A DNA stretch of 64,000 nt from Arthrobacter sp. EPSL27 (lineage in GTDB: Bacteria; Actinomycetota; Actinomycetes; Actinomycetales; Micrococcaceae). Positions 16,177 to 25,146 of the stretch are shown here, one piece after another. Position 1 is the stretch's first letter. Every line of letters starts with the position of its first letter. Under the pieces are notes generated by a model. It did no database searches, was not told the origin of the DNA, and saw only the letters and a program-made list of their open reading frames with translations. The stretch is taken from NCBI RefSeq assembly GCF_001512305.1, contig NZ_LNUT01000005.1, forward strand, positions 65,090 through 129,089, given 5' to 3'. The position numbers were made by a program, and so were the translations under genes.

Positions 16177-16656
16177 TCAGTTCCGGCCGCGCTGCGGGGC
16201 CACCCTGCTGAAGAGCATAAACGTGAAGCCGGATGCTGCCGCGCCCAGAAAGAACACCTGGCAGAACGCCACAGACTGGGCGCTGGGGCCGCTGCGGAGC
16301 ACCAGCCCGGCGAGGGCGAAGACCACGGCCCCGGCCAGCAGCGCCAGGGAGCCGAGCAGGAAGCTCTGGACGGTGTCCGGAAGGCCGCCGGAATCGTAGC
16401 CGTCGCGCGGGTCGGGAGGGGTCTGCGCCGTTCGGCGCGGCTGCAGGGAGGCCGCTGTGACGAAGCTGGCCACCGCCACGGCCATGGACGCCACGGCGAC
16501 CGCCTGCAGGGCGTTCATCATGGGCGAGAGCCGCGTTCCGCTGGCGATGGCAATGGCGAGCCCGGCGGCCATGCCGGCGGCGCTGGAAGCCCAGCCCACC
16601 AGGGCCAGCTTCCTGCTCAGGGGCCGCAGCAGCGGCCACATCTCACTCATGGTCAT
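16177..16656 (-). CDS. Four-helix membrane protein of unknown function
   Basis: A 159-residue integral membrane protein. Four hydrophobic stretches (about residues 17-37, 50-70, 97-118 and 130-150) alternate with a hydrophilic loop rich in Pro and Asp (RRTAQTPPDPRDGYDSG). No family was recognised. The ATG at 16656 is preceded by TACCCT with a 6-nt gap (leaderless). A second ATG two codons later is an alternative start. It converges on murB and is divergent from the AlkZ-like gene. Confidence 0.7.
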   Translation of the reverse strand: MTMSEMWPLLRPLSRKLALVGWASSAAGMAAGLAIAIASGTRLSPMMNALQAVAVASMAVAVASFVTAASLQPRRTAQTPPDPRDGYDSGGLPDTVQSFLLGSLALLAGAVVFALAGLVLRSGPSAQSVAFCQVFFLGAAASGFTFMLFSRVAPQRGRN

Positions 16657-16725
16657 CCATCAAGGGTAGGCAGTCCGGCTGGAAGGTGGCTGGGAACCGT
16701 CCGGAAGGCGTCCTAGCATGAAGGC

Positions 16726-17835
16726 ATGAGACCCACGGGACGTGCCCGGCTCAGCCGGGGGATCCTTGGCCGGCTGCGGCTGGCCTCGCAGGGCCTGGCG
16801 GGGTCCGGGTTCCGCAGCGCCGCCGCGGCCGTGCGCTGGATGACCGCGATGCAGGCGCAGGACCTGCAGGCCGCTCTCTGGGCCGTGGGCCAGCGGCTGC
16901 CGGGCTCCCGCGCGGCGGATGTCCGCGGCGCCATCGACCGGGGCGAAATCGTCCGGTCGTGGCCCATGCGCGGGACGCTGCACCTGGTGGCCCCCGAGGA
17001 CCTGCGATGGATGCTGTCCATTACGTCCGGCCGGCTCATCCGGGGCCTGGCCGGGCGCCACCGGGAGCTTGGCATCACGGCCGCGGACCTCCACGTTGCG
17101 GGGGACACGGCACTGCAGCTGGTCTCCGGCGGGGCAGCGGCCAGCCGGGCGGAACTCTTCCAGGCCTTCGAGCGGGCCGGCCAGTCCACGGCCGGCCAGC
17201 GCGGCATCCACCTGCTGGGCGCGCTGTGCCAGCAGGGCCGGCTGGTGCTGGGGCCGCTGGCCGGCAACCAGCAGCTGGTGGTGGCCTTCGACGACTGGAT
17301 CACCGGCTCGCGGACCCTGGACCGGGCGGACGGCGTCGCCGAATGGCTGCTCCGCTACCTGCGCAGCCACGGGCCCGCCACGGAACGGGACTTTTCCTGG
17401 TGGTCCGGCATCCCCCTGACGGAGGTCCGCGCGGCGCTGGCCCGGGTGAAGGACCAGCTGGTGGGGCTGGGATTCGAGGGAACGGCCTACTGGCTCTCCC
17501 CGGAGACCGCCGCGCTTCTCGAGGACGGGGTCCCGGCGGGACGCCTGGTGCTGGCGCTGCCCGGGTTCGACGAATTCGTGCTCGGCTACACGGACCGGTC
17601 CCTGGTGCTGCCGCCCCAGCATGCGGACAAGATCGTGCCCGGCGGCAACGGGGTCTTCCGGAAGACGATTGTCTCCGGGGGCCAGGTGGTGGGCACTTGG
17701 GAGGCCTCCCGCAGCCGCGGCTCCATGATGGTGGTTTCCCAGCCGTTCGACGACGTTAACGGGCTGCGGCCTGCCGCCCAAAGATCCTTTGAGCTGCAGG
17801 CCGCGAAGTACCGGAGGTTCCTCGGTCCGCTTTAG
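16726..17835 (+). CDS. AlkZ-like winged-helix protein (HTH_42 superfamily)
   Basis: A 369-residue protein of the AlkZ/YcaQ-like group, in which studied members are DNA glycosylases that unhook bulky or crosslinked bases. WMTAMQAQDLQAAL holds a Gln-x-Gln element in the position of the family's QPhiQ catalytic motif, and IVRSWPMRGTLHLVAPEDL is the conserved core block. A TAGCAT box lies 6 nt before the ATG. It is monocistronic and ends 4 bp before the convergent asd gene. Glycosylase activity is inference from family and motif. Confidence 0.78.
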   Translation: MRPTGRARLSRGILGRLRLASQGLAGSGFRSAAAAVRWMTAMQAQDLQAALWAVGQRLPGSRAADVRGAIDRGEIVRSWPMRGTLHLVAPEDLRWMLSITSGRLIRGLAGRHRELGITAADLHVAGDTALQLVSGGAAASRAELFQAFERAGQSTAGQRGIHLLGALCQQGRLVLGPLAGNQQLVVAFDDWITGSRTLDRADGVAEWLLRYLRSHGPATERDFSWWSGIPLTEVRAALARVKDQLVGLGFEGTAYWLSPETAALLEDGVPAGRLVLALPGFDEFVLGYTDRSLVLPPQHADKIVPGGNGVFRKTIVSGGQVVGTWEASRSRGSMMVVSQPFDDVNGLRPAAQRSFELQAAKYRRFLGPL

Positions 17836-17839
17836 GGGC

Positions 17840-18982
17840 CTAGAGGGTGCCGGTGGCGATCTTCAGCATGCGGCGGAGCGGTTCTGCCGCGCCCCACAGC
17901 AGCTGGTCGCCGACGGTGAAGGCGCTGATGTACTGCGGGCCCATCTCCAGCTTGCGGATGCGGCCCACGGGGATGTCGAGGGTGCCGGAGGCGGCGACGG
18001 GGGTGAGGTCCGCCATGGACGCTTCCTTGGTGTTGGGCACCACCTTGGCCCACTGGTTGTCCGCGTCGAGGAGCTTCTCGATCTCAGCCACGGAGAGGTC
18101 CTCGCGGAGCTTGAGGGTGAGCGCCTGGGAGTGTGAGCGCATGGCGCCGATCCGGACGCACAGCCCGTCCATGATGATCTGCTCGTCGCCGGAGGTGCCC
18201 AGGATTTTGTTGGTCTCCACGCCGGCTTTCCACTCTTCCTTGGACTGGCCGTTGCCGAGGTCCGCGTCGATCCAGGGGATCAGGCTTCCGGCCAGCGGGA
18301 CGCCGAACTGGGTGGCGTCGATGCCGGTGCGCTGGTGGGCCAGGACCTTGCGGTCAATGTCCAGGATGGCCGACGCCGGGTCGTCCAGTTCCGTGCTGAC
18401 GTGGGCGTTGAGCGTGCCGAACTGGTTCAGCAGCTCGCGCATGTGCCGGGCGCCGCCGCCGGAGGCTGCCTGGTACGTCATGGAGGTGCCCCATTCGACG
18501 AGGCCGTTCTTGAACAGCCCGCCGAGGCCCATCAGCATGCAGGAGACGGTGCAGTTGCCGCCGATGAAGTCCTTGGTGCCGTTGACCAGGCCCTTGTCGA
18601 TGACGTCGCGGTTGATCGGGTCCAGCACGATGATCGAATCGTCGTTCATGCGCAGGGTGGAGGCGGCGTCGATCCACAGCCCGTCCCAGCCGCGGCTGCG
18701 CAGCTCCCCGTGGACCCGCTTCGTGTAGTCGCCGCCCTGGGCGGTGACAATAATCGGCAGCTTGGCGAGGGTCTCGATGTCAAACGCGTCTTCGAGCTTG
18801 CCGGCGTCGCCCCCGGCAGAACCAGCGAAGGAAGGGGCGGCACCTCCGGCGTTCGAGGTGGAGAAAAAGACCGGGTTGATGCCGGCGAAGTCGCCTTCGT
18901 CCTGCATGCGCTGCATCAGGACGGAACCGACCATGCCGCGCCAACCGACCAGGCCAACGGACGGGATAGCTGCTGTAGTCAT
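17840..18982 (-). CDS. asd: Aspartate-semialdehyde dehydrogenase
   Basis: A 380-residue NADPH enzyme that reduces aspartyl phosphate to aspartate semialdehyde, the branch point to lysine/diaminopimelate, methionine and threonine. [14 protein letters not shown] is the Rossmann loop, GGNCTVSCM places the catalytic Cys at about 144, and [15 protein letters not shown] is a conserved block. It is the longer Gram-negative-like Asd form. TAAACT lies 6 nt before the ATG, predicting a leaderless mRNA. No lysC is adjacent. Confidence 0.94.
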   Translation of the reverse strand: MTTAAIPSVGLVGWRGMVGSVLMQRMQDEGDFAGINPVFFSTSNAGGAAPSFAGSAGGDAGKLEDAFDIETLAKLPIIVTAQGGDYTKRVHGELRSRGWDGLWIDAASTLRMNDDSIIVLDPINRDVIDKGLVNGTKDFIGGNCTVSCMLMGLGGLFKNGLVEWGTSMTYQAASGGGARHMRELLNQFGTLNAHVSTELDDPASAILDIDRKVLAHQRTGIDATQFGVPLAGSLIPWIDADLGNGQSKEEWKAGVETNKILGTSGDEQIIMDGLCVRIGAMRSHSQALTLKLREDLSVAEIEKLLDADNQWAKVVPNTKEASMADLTPVAASGTLDIPVGRIRKLEMGPQYISAFTVGDQLLWGAAEPLRRMLKIATGTL

Positions 18983-19049
18983 GGGCCCAGTTTAGACTTT
19001 GCCGGCCGGGGCGCGCAGTCGGTTACGTTCCGGCCCGGCTGACCGGCAG

Positions 19050-19451
19050 CTATTCAACCGGGCGGGGCAGGTTCCGGGCCTGGCGCAGCTTCTCGGCCTT
19101 GCGCTCCTTGGCGTAGCTCGTCCAGGCGACCAGCGGGACCAGGATTCCGGCCGGGATGGTCCACCAGATGTCACCCAGGATTTCCCAGGTGCCGTCGATC
19201 GCGATCCGGACCAGGCCGTACGCGACCCCGCCGGCGAAGAGGGAGGCGAGGATGGACAGGAAGAGCAGCCCGCCGGAGGAGTTCACGGGTTTGACCAGCC
19301 CGTGGCCGTCGTCTTTGCGGACCCCGTATTCCTCCGGGGTGTACGCCGTCAGTTGGCCGTTAGCGTCCCGGCGGTGGATCAGGCTTTCATCGCCGGGGCG
19401 TCCGGGCGTGTAGCCGGGCTCCTGGGGCGTGTCCTGGCTACGCCTGGCCAC
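19050..19451 (-). CDS. Small membrane protein of the WXG100-like module
   Basis: A 133-residue protein with a polar N-terminal half (GDESLIHRRDANGQLTAYTPEEYG) and two membrane helices (about residues 60-82 and 93-115) before a basic tail ending in ARNLPRPVE. The GTG start at 19451 has GGAGG about 7 nt before it and overlaps the upstream gene by 14 bp, so translation is coupled. Function is unknown; by position it could anchor, protect from or help export the WXG100-like protein. Confidence 0.68.
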   Translation of the reverse strand: MARRSQDTPQEPGYTPGRPGDESLIHRRDANGQLTAYTPEEYGVRKDDGHGLVKPVNSSGGLLFLSILASLFAGGVAYGLVRIAIDGTWEILGDIWWTIPAGILVPLVAWTSYAKERKAEKLRQARNLPRPVE

Positions 19452-20091
19452 GGGACTCCTCCATGGCGCGCAGCAGGGCGGCATCGTCCAGGCCTTCGGT
19501 CTCCGCGACCTGGTCGGTGGCGAAATCGGGGATGCCCGTGGTCCAGGTCTCTCCGTCACGCCGTACCAGCAGGTGGTGTTCGGCGTCGAGGGTCTTGAAG
19601 ACCAGGTAGGCGGAGCCGCCGTGGTTCTGCTCGACGTGCTGGCGCACCACCCGGAGGGTCGCCTCGGCGGAGCTGATCGACGGGTCCTGGGCGAAGACGA
19701 ACCACGTCCCCAGCAGCCGCGGCTGCAGCATCAGCGCCACGCCGGGGGCTTCAATCAGCACCACGTTGTCCATGGTGTCCCCGGTGAGCAGGGACACTTC
19801 CGTCCACCGGGTGGCCTGGCCAAGGGCCGTGGCCACGGCGGCGGCGACGCCGGTGACGCCCAGGTCGCCGTCGTCGTCGATGGTGGCCATGTCGCGGGCC
19901 ATCAGGGACGAGGCGCCCGCGGTGGACAGGGTCACGTCGTCCACCATGTCCTGGGCGCGGAAGACGCTGACCGAACGGTCCCGTGCGGGGCCCTCGAACA
20001 TGTTGAGCAGGTAGGCGAATTCGCCCACGCCGAAGCCGATCACGTCGACGCCGAGCCGCGCCTCCTGCTGGGTCTGGTCCTGGACGGTCAT
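19438..20091 (-). CDS. Hypothetical protein next to the WXG100-like gene
   Basis: A 217-residue soluble protein with no signal peptide or membrane helix. It contains alternating hydrophobic strands (VDVIGFGVGEFAYLLNMF, TWFVFAQDPSISSAEATLRVV) and an acidic Asp-rich segment (ATIDDDGDLG). I do not recognise the family. It lies 9 bp after the WXG100-like gene and overlaps the next membrane-protein gene, so the three form one operon. A chaperone or immunity role, as EspG-type proteins play in ESX systems, is only a hypothesis. Confidence 0.65.
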   Translation of the reverse strand: MTVQDQTQQEARLGVDVIGFGVGEFAYLLNMFEGPARDRSVSVFRAQDMVDDVTLSTAGASSLMARDMATIDDDGDLGVTGVAAAVATALGQATRWTEVSLLTGDTMDNVVLIEAPGVALMLQPRLLGTWFVFAQDPSISSAEATLRVVRQHVEQNHGGSAYLVFKTLDAEHHLLVRRDGETWTTGIPDFATDQVAETEGLDDAALLRAMEESRGQA

Positions 20092-20100
20092 GTGGGTCTC

Positions 20101-21183
20101 CTAGTCCCCGAAGCCGAAGAATCCGGCCACGGATTTGCCTGCATCTTTCACACTGTCCGCCGCGTCGCTGACGAACTCGCCGGGGTCCTTCACCGCGTCA
20201 ACGATGCCTTCGCCGATGTTCTGGCCGACGCTGGAGATGGTGTCCCAGTTCTCGTACACGGCAATTCCGACGCTGGCCACCTGGCAGACGGTTCCCGCGG
20301 GCGGCGGCAGGAAGCAGCCGACGCCGAGCAGTCCCTTGCCCGCGCTGGCCATGCCGCCCTTGACGTCACCGTCGGCGAAACTCCGCACCGAGTCGACGGC
20401 GCTGAAGCCGATCCCGGCCCAGCCGAGGCCCCGCGCAAGCCCGGACTTGCCGAGCCACTCCAGTTTGGTCCCGGCACCGAGCCAGGGCTTCTCGGCGAAG
20501 AATCCCTCGAACTTCCCCAGCGGCCCGATGTACTTGTTCAGGTTCCGCAGCGAGACGACGTCGGACGCCTTGTCGATCGCGGCGAGGCCGCGGTTGGCAG
20601 CGGCGGAGCCCTTCAACAGGTCATCGAGGGCGGGGTTGCTGAGCAGGCGGTGCGGCGCGAAGCCGGGGCCGCCGATCCGGTGCGTGCCCTGGATGAAGGA
20701 CTTGATGAAGTCGGCACGCTGGTTTTTCAGCACCCAGCCCAGCTGCCCTGCATGCTTGGCGAGGGTCAGCGGTGCTTTGAGGTACTTCTGGATCTGCATG
20801 GCGGCGCGGAGCCCGCCGATGCCGCCGAGCAGCGCCCCGCCGATGAGCGCGCCCGCGCTGGTCCCGTTGCCGCCGGGGCTGAGCAGCGGCCCGCCGCCGG
20901 CCCCGAACGCCGCGTTGCTGGCCTTCTCCTGCTGCTCCGCGTGGGTCATCAGCCGCTTGGACTCTTCCTTGAGCGCCATCGCGGTCTTCTGGATAAGGGC
21001 CCGGTGGCTGCCGTTCCACTCCGTCTTGAAGCGGGCGCCGTCGGCCCCCTTCCACGCAGTGTTGCCGTTAATGGCCGACGTCAAGGTGGTGGACTGCTGC
21101 AGCAGCGTCTCGGACGTCTTGCCGAACTGTTGTGCGAGTGTCCGCAGCTGGGCGACGTCGGCGCCCCATAAGTTTCCTGCCAT
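20101..21183 (-). CDS. WXG100-like protein with extended C-terminal domain
   Basis: A 360-residue protein. Its first ~100 residues look like a WXG100 helical hairpin: LRTLAQQFGKTSETLLQQ, then AWKGADGARF with the W-x-G turn at Trp44, then a second long helix to about 95. The remainder is Gly/Ala/Leu-rich, with a Cys pair (GVGCFLPPPAGTVC) and a YENWD sequence near residue 310 that fits the YxxxD/E type VII signal, although not right after the hairpin as usual. No EccC, EsxA or protease gene is nearby. It may be a type VII secretion substrate or toxin, with the two following genes as partners; this is inference. Confidence 0.7.
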   Translation of the reverse strand: MAGNLWGADVAQLRTLAQQFGKTSETLLQQSTTLTSAINGNTAWKGADGARFKTEWNGSHRALIQKTAMALKEESKRLMTHAEQQEKASNAAFGAGGGPLLSPGGNGTSAGALIGGALLGGIGGLRAAMQIQKYLKAPLTLAKHAGQLGWVLKNQRADFIKSFIQGTHRIGGPGFAPHRLLSNPALDDLLKGSAAANRGLAAIDKASDVVSLRNLNKYIGPLGKFEGFFAEKPWLGAGTKLEWLGKSGLARGLGWAGIGFSAVDSVRSFADGDVKGGMASAGKGLLGVGCFLPPPAGTVCQVASVGIAVYENWDTISSVGQNIGEGIVDAVKDPGEFVSDAADSVKDAGKSVAGFFGFGD

Positions 21184-21354
21184 AGCGGCATCCCCCTTTT
21201 ACCTGCATCAGCCTAACCGGCGTCGTGCGGGACCCGGTGCATTGCGGTGTGCGTATCTAACCGGCACCAATGTAGCCGGAACCCCGGCGGCCGGCGATGG
21301 GGTGATCTCCCCATCGGCGGCGGCTGCGACACATCGGGCAGCGCGGCGGCGGTG
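21184..21354. other. Intergenic stretch upstream of the WXG100-like module
   Basis: This 171-bp gap would hold the promoter of the WXG100-like operon (minus strand). No convincing -35/-10 pair or terminator was recognised. Confidence 0.4.
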
Positions 21355-21588
21355 CTATTCGCCGGTGCGCTCTGCCAGCAGCGCGTGCTTGCGCTTCCGG
21401 AGCGCGAAGAAGGCGCCGAACGCGAACGCCTGCGTCACCACCACCAGCACGATCGCGCCGACAATCTTGTTGCCGCCCAGGATCATGGTCAGCCCCACGA
21501 TCGCGGACAGGAGCGCCAGCAGCGGAAGCAGCATGTAGCCAAGGACAAAGAGGGTTTCGGGTTTCTGCAGCATGTCCTTAACCTTCAT
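21355..21588 (-). CDS. Small two-helix membrane protein after folA
   Basis: A 77-residue protein, [19 protein letters not shown]..., with two membrane helices (about 13-37 and 42-63) and a basic FALRKRKHALL tail. The ATG at 21588 lies inside the end of folA (11-bp overlap), so it is the last gene of the thyA-folA operon. Family and function are unknown. Confidence 0.7.
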   Translation of the reverse strand: MKVKDMLQKPETLFVLGYMLLPLLALLSAIVGLTMILGGNKIVGAIVLVVVTQAFAFGAFFALRKRKHALLAERTGE

Positions 21589-22168
21589 TTCGGCGCCACA
21601 CGGTGATGCGGTAGCGGGTGCCGTTTTCGGCGGTTTCCCAGCCGTTTTCCGGCTGGCTCGCACCCATGGTCCAGTCGTAGCCGAGCTCCGGGGCGAACGT
21701 GTCGCCCTCGGTGGTGGTGTCGATGGTGGTGATGACGGCGACGTTGGCCAGGTCCATGGACTGCGCGTAGATCTTGCCGCCGCCAATGATCCAGACCATT
21801 TCGTGGCCGGGCGCGAACTGGGATTCCAGGAGCGCGTCGTCCAGGGACTTGACCACGATGGCGCCTTCCGCCGCCGGCGTTTCGCCCCACCCTTCCTGCC
21901 GGGTGATGACGATGTTCGTCCGCCCGGGGAGGGGCCGGTACTTGTCGGGGAAGGATTCCCAGGTCTTGCGGCCCATGACCACCGGGTGGCCCATGGTGAG
22001 CCGGGTGAAGTGCTGCATGTCCTCGGGCAGGCGCCACGGCATGCTGCCGTCCTTGCCGATAACGCCGGTGCTGGTCTGGGCCCAGACAACGCCGAGGCCG
22101 GTGGCGGTGCCGCGGACTGCCTCGGTGAAGTCGGCGGGTTCTGGAGTGTGGCTGGTCTCGTTGCTCAT
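21578..22168 (-). CDS. folA: Dihydrofolate reductase
   Basis: A 196-residue NADPH enzyme that regenerates tetrahydrofolate for thymidylate synthesis. [21 protein letters not shown] holds the N-terminal substrate block with the conserved Trp, [15 protein letters not shown] binds cofactor, and [14 protein letters not shown] is the Gly-rich loop. A ~22-residue polar extension precedes the usual start. The ATG overlaps the thyA stop (ATGA), so the two are coupled. It is the target of trimethoprim-type antifolates. Confidence 0.95.
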   Translation of the reverse strand: MSNETSHTPEPADFTEAVRGTATGLGVVWAQTSTGVIGKDGSMPWRLPEDMQHFTRLTMGHPVVMGRKTWESFPDKYRPLPGRTNIVITRQEGWGETPAAEGAIVVKSLDDALLESQFAPGHEMVWIIGGGKIYAQSMDLANVAVITTIDTTTEGDTFAPELGYDWTMGASQPENGWETAENGTRYRITVWRRNEG

Positions 22169-22968
22169 ACGGCGATGGGGGCCTTAATCGTCGGGTGGTG
22201 CTGGTATCCGAGCACCTCGAAGTCATCGAGGGTGTAGTCGAAGATCGACGCCGGTTTGCGGGTGATCTTCAACTGGGGGTACTCGTAGGGCTCGCGGGCG
22301 AGCTGCTTGAGAACCTGGTCCATGTGGTTGTCGTAGATGTGCACGTCGCCTCCGGTCCAGACGAATTCGCCCGGTTCCAGGCCGGTCTGCTGGGCGATCA
22401 TGCAGGTCAGCAGGGCGTAGGAGGCAATGTTGAACGGGACGCCCAGGAAGGTGTCGGCGGACCGCTGGTAGAGCTGGCAGGACAGTTTGCCGTCGGCGAC
22501 GTAGAACTGGAAGAACGCGTGGCAGGGCGGCAGGGCCATGTCCTTGAGTTCGGCGACGTTCCAGGCCGAGACGATGTGCCGGCGGGAATCCGGGTTGGAC
22601 TTGAGGTTCTCGATCAGCTCGGCGATCTGGTCGATGTGGCCGCCGTCGGGCGTGGGCCAGGAGCGCCACTGCACGCCATAGACCGGGCCGAGTTCGCCGT
22701 CGGCATCCGCCCATTCGTTCCAGATGGTGACGCCCTGGTCCTGCATCCATTTGACGTTCGTGTCCCCGCGGAGGAACCAGAGCAGTTCCACGGCGACGGA
22801 CTTGAAGTGCACGCGTTTGGTGGTGATCAGCGGGAAGCTTTTGCTGAGGTCGAACCGCATCTGGCGGCCGAACACACTCAGCGTGCCGGTCCCGGTCCGG
22901 TCCGATTTGTGCGTGCCGTGTTCCAGGACATCGCGCAGCAGGTCTTCATAGGGCGTTGGAATGCTCAC
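22165..22968 (-). CDS. thyA: Thymidylate synthase ThyA
   Basis: A 267-residue enzyme that methylates dUMP with methylenetetrahydrofolate, yielding dTMP and the dihydrofolate used by the next gene. [12 protein letters not shown] holds the nucleophile Cys149; [19 protein letters not shown] and HIYDNHMDQ are the dUMP-binding blocks. The length matches the E. coli-type enzyme. The GTG start at 22968 is preceded by TAGACT with a 6-nt gap, so the operon mRNA is probably leaderless. Confidence 0.96.
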   Translation of the reverse strand: MSIPTPYEDLLRDVLEHGTHKSDRTGTGTLSVFGRQMRFDLSKSFPLITTKRVHFKSVAVELLWFLRGDTNVKWMQDQGVTIWNEWADADGELGPVYGVQWRSWPTPDGGHIDQIAELIENLKSNPDSRRHIVSAWNVAELKDMALPPCHAFFQFYVADGKLSCQLYQRSADTFLGVPFNIASYALLTCMIAQQTGLEPGEFVWTGGDVHIYDNHMDQVLKQLAREPYEYPQLKITRKPASIFDYTLDDFEVLGYQHHPTIKAPIAV

Positions 22969-23001
22969 CGTCCCAGTCTACTGAGAACTGGCTTTGCGTC
23001 C

Positions 23002-23400
23002 TTATCCGTCGCCCTGGCCGAGCCTCGTCCGCAGGACAGCAAGGAGCGCGGCGTCGTCCAGTCCGGCCTTTCGGCCTTCCGCAATGTAGCGGTCGACGGC
23101 GGCGGTCACGGTCCCGGCGTCGGTCGCCAGGGCTTCGGGCCGGGGGAGGGCTGCTTGCGTTCCGGCGACCACGGTGCCGTTGCGCCGCCGCGTTTCGATC
23201 AGCCCCGACTGTTCCAGCTCCCGGTAGGCCCGGGCAACAGTGCCGGCGGCGATGCCGAGATCGGCCGCCAGGCGCCGGACCGTCGGCAGCCGGGCGCCCG
23301 GGGCGAGTGCACCGATGGCGATAAGCGAGGACACCTGCGCCCGGATCTGCTCGTACGGCGGGGTGGCCGAACCCAGATCCACGGAGATCCCGGCGCTCAC
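23002..23400 (-). CDS. GntR-family regulator, YtrA-like
   Basis: A 132-residue regulator with a GntR winged helix: PPYEQIRAQVSSLIAIGALA, then LPTVRRLAADLGIAAGTVA and RAYRELEQSGLIETRRRNG. The short C-terminus (about 55 residues) without an effector domain fits the YtrA subfamily, which often pairs with transporter or membrane genes. The GTG start overlaps the preceding membrane-protein gene by 4 bp. A palindrome upstream of that operon is the likely operator. Confidence 0.85.
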   Translation of the reverse strand: MSAGISVDLGSATPPYEQIRAQVSSLIAIGALAPGARLPTVRRLAADLGIAAGTVARAYRELEQSGLIETRRRNGTVVAGTQAALPRPEALATDAGTVTAAVDRYIAEGRKAGLDDAALLAVLRTRLGQGDG

Positions 23401-25052
23401 GCCGAGACTTCCTTCCTCGGCAGGGGAGGGGCAGGAGCCGGCCGGGCCAGGGAGCGCACCGGGATGACGGCGATGACAGTCGCTGCGACGCCAAGGACGG
23501 CGCCGGCCGCGATCGCCGGCCACCAGGATGTGGCGGCGGGGTCCGTCTCCCCGAAAGCTGCCCGGCCCAGTACCTCGGCCCAGGCGTTGCTCTGGGTCAG
23601 CAGCAGGGCAGCCGCCTGGGCGGTGAGGGTGGCCGCGAGGGTCCGCACCACCCGGTGGACCGTGATGGCGCGCAGTGCCGTGTCGAGGCCGGCGGGGGCG
23701 CCGGGGATGCCCCGGCGGCGGCGGGCCAGGAGCAGTGCCGGCAGGGCCAGGGCGCCCACGCCCGCCGTCAGCAGCAGGGCCGGTACCCAGTCCGGGGCCG
23801 CCCCGAGCCGGGCCTGCCCCGCGGCCGTGACCGCCAGAACGACGAGGAAGGCCAGCAGCGCCAGCACGGCGGTGGTCAGGAGGGCCGGGCTCACCGGCTG
23901 CCGGGGCCAGGGCCGCGGTGCGTCCGGGCGTCCGTGGTTGCGGTGCAGCAGGACCTCGCCGGCGGCAATGACCAGCAGCACCAGGGCGGCCATCAGCGCC
24001 ACCACGCCGGCAAGGCTGCCGCTGCCGCCCACCGCCGCGAGGGCCTGGGCCAGGAAGGCACCGGCAACCAGAGGCGCCGCGGCCGCCAGGCCCAGCAGCA
24101 CGCCGAGGGAGGAAACCAGGGTAGCCGCCGGGTGCTGCCGGCCGGTGGCGTTCCCTGCCTCCGGGCGGTTCCGCACGCCGAGCCCGGCGGCGGCGAGCCG
24201 CGGCGGCTGCCAGCGCCACATGACCAGCAGCACCGCCATGCCCGCCAGTGCGGCCGGGTTTGTCCAGGACTGCGGGCCCAGCGCAGGGTCGGGCCGTGCC
24301 GCGAAGTTCCCCGCGATCCCGCCGAGGCCGGCCGCCACGGTGGCCACCGTCCGCAGCAGCCGGTTCATGGCGATGGTCCGCAGCACGGCGTTGTCGGCGG
24401 CGTCGAGGCACTCCAGCTGGCGGCGGCCGGCTATCAGCCACAGCACCAGCCACGTCCCGCCGGCCAGCACCAGCAGGGCACCGCCCAGCCAGCCGGCCAG
24501 TTCCGGCCCGGGGATGCGGCCCTCACCGCCGCCGCTGTAGTAGCTGTAAGTGTTGGGTCCGTCGCGGACCGTGGTGGGCGCCACGGCCGCGAAACCGGGA
24601 AGGGCGGACGCCCGGGCGATGGCGGCGCCGGCTATCAGGAAGATGGCCGCCGTGGTGAGGGCCAGCCTGCGGGGCAGGAAGTCGCGGATGCGGCGGAAGG
24701 ACAGGACGGCCTGCCGCCGCAGCCTGCGCGGGCCCGGGTAGGTGAGCTGGCCCAGGGCGTGCACGGTGAGGCAGCCCAGGACCGGCCACAGCAATGCCGG
24801 GGCAATGGTCTCCGCACGGGTCAGGCCGCCGGCCATGGGGTCCGCCGGAATGATGCCCAGGTTCATCGCACCTTGGAGGGAACTGGCCAGCCAGCCGATG
24901 ACGCCCACCCATAGTGCGTGGTCCGACACCGACGACGGCGAGGTTCCCGTCGTCGGCGCCCGGACCACCCAGCGCAGCACCACGTAGACCACCAGGGCGG
25001 CAAGGAGAGGGCCGAGCAACAGCAACGCGGGCAGACTGGCTGGCAGCGGCAT
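23397..25052 (-). CDS. Polytopic membrane protein paired with a GntR regulator
   Basis: A ~551-residue protein with about 11-13 membrane helices and few polar loops, one of them ~25 residues long and Gly/Ser/Tyr-rich (NTYSYYSGGGEGR). No transporter or enzyme signature was recognised. I prefer the ATG at 25052, which has GGGGGA 5 nt before it, over the TTG at 25064. It is followed immediately by the YtrA-like gene with GTGA overlap, so the pair is probably one self-regulated operon. Confidence 0.75.
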   Translation of the reverse strand: MPLPASLPALLLLGPLLAALVVYVVLRWVVRAPTTGTSPSSVSDHALWVGVIGWLASSLQGAMNLGIIPADPMAGGLTRAETIAPALLWPVLGCLTVHALGQLTYPGPRRLRRQAVLSFRRIRDFLPRRLALTTAAIFLIAGAAIARASALPGFAAVAPTTVRDGPNTYSYYSGGGEGRIPGPELAGWLGGALLVLAGGTWLVLWLIAGRRQLECLDAADNAVLRTIAMNRLLRTVATVAAGLGGIAGNFAARPDPALGPQSWTNPAALAGMAVLLVMWRWQPPRLAAAGLGVRNRPEAGNATGRQHPAATLVSSLGVLLGLAAAAPLVAGAFLAQALAAVGGSGSLAGVVALMAALVLLVIAAGEVLLHRNHGRPDAPRPWPRQPVSPALLTTAVLALLAFLVVLAVTAAGQARLGAAPDWVPALLLTAGVGALALPALLLARRRRGIPGAPAGLDTALRAITVHRVVRTLAATLTAQAAALLLTQSNAWAEVLGRAAFGETDPAATSWWPAIAAGAVLGVAATVIAVIPVRSLARPAPAPPLPRKEVSA

Positions 25053-25077
25053 GAAATCCCCCAAAGATCCTGCGGCA

Positions 25078-25112
25078 ATACATCAGCGGCAATGTATCAA
25101 GTGTTTGATACA
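25078..25112. promoter_or_regulatory. GntR/YtrA-type operator
   Basis: TGTATCAA-N4-TTGATACA is a perfect 8-bp dyad at 25093-25112. It overlaps a second dyad, ATACAT (25078-25083) with ATGTAT (25092-25097). Both lie within 60 bp upstream of the membrane-protein start, the right place for autoregulation by the YtrA-like protein. The AT content contrasts with the flanks. Confidence 0.6.
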
Positions 25113-25146
25113 AAACTACGGCCGGCAGGAACTCCGGTCAAGGACC

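Noticed and set aside
22195..24540. 781-codon plus-strand frame opposite thyA and the GntR gene
   Set aside because: Spans several genuine minus-strand genes with clear motifs; composition is shadow-like.
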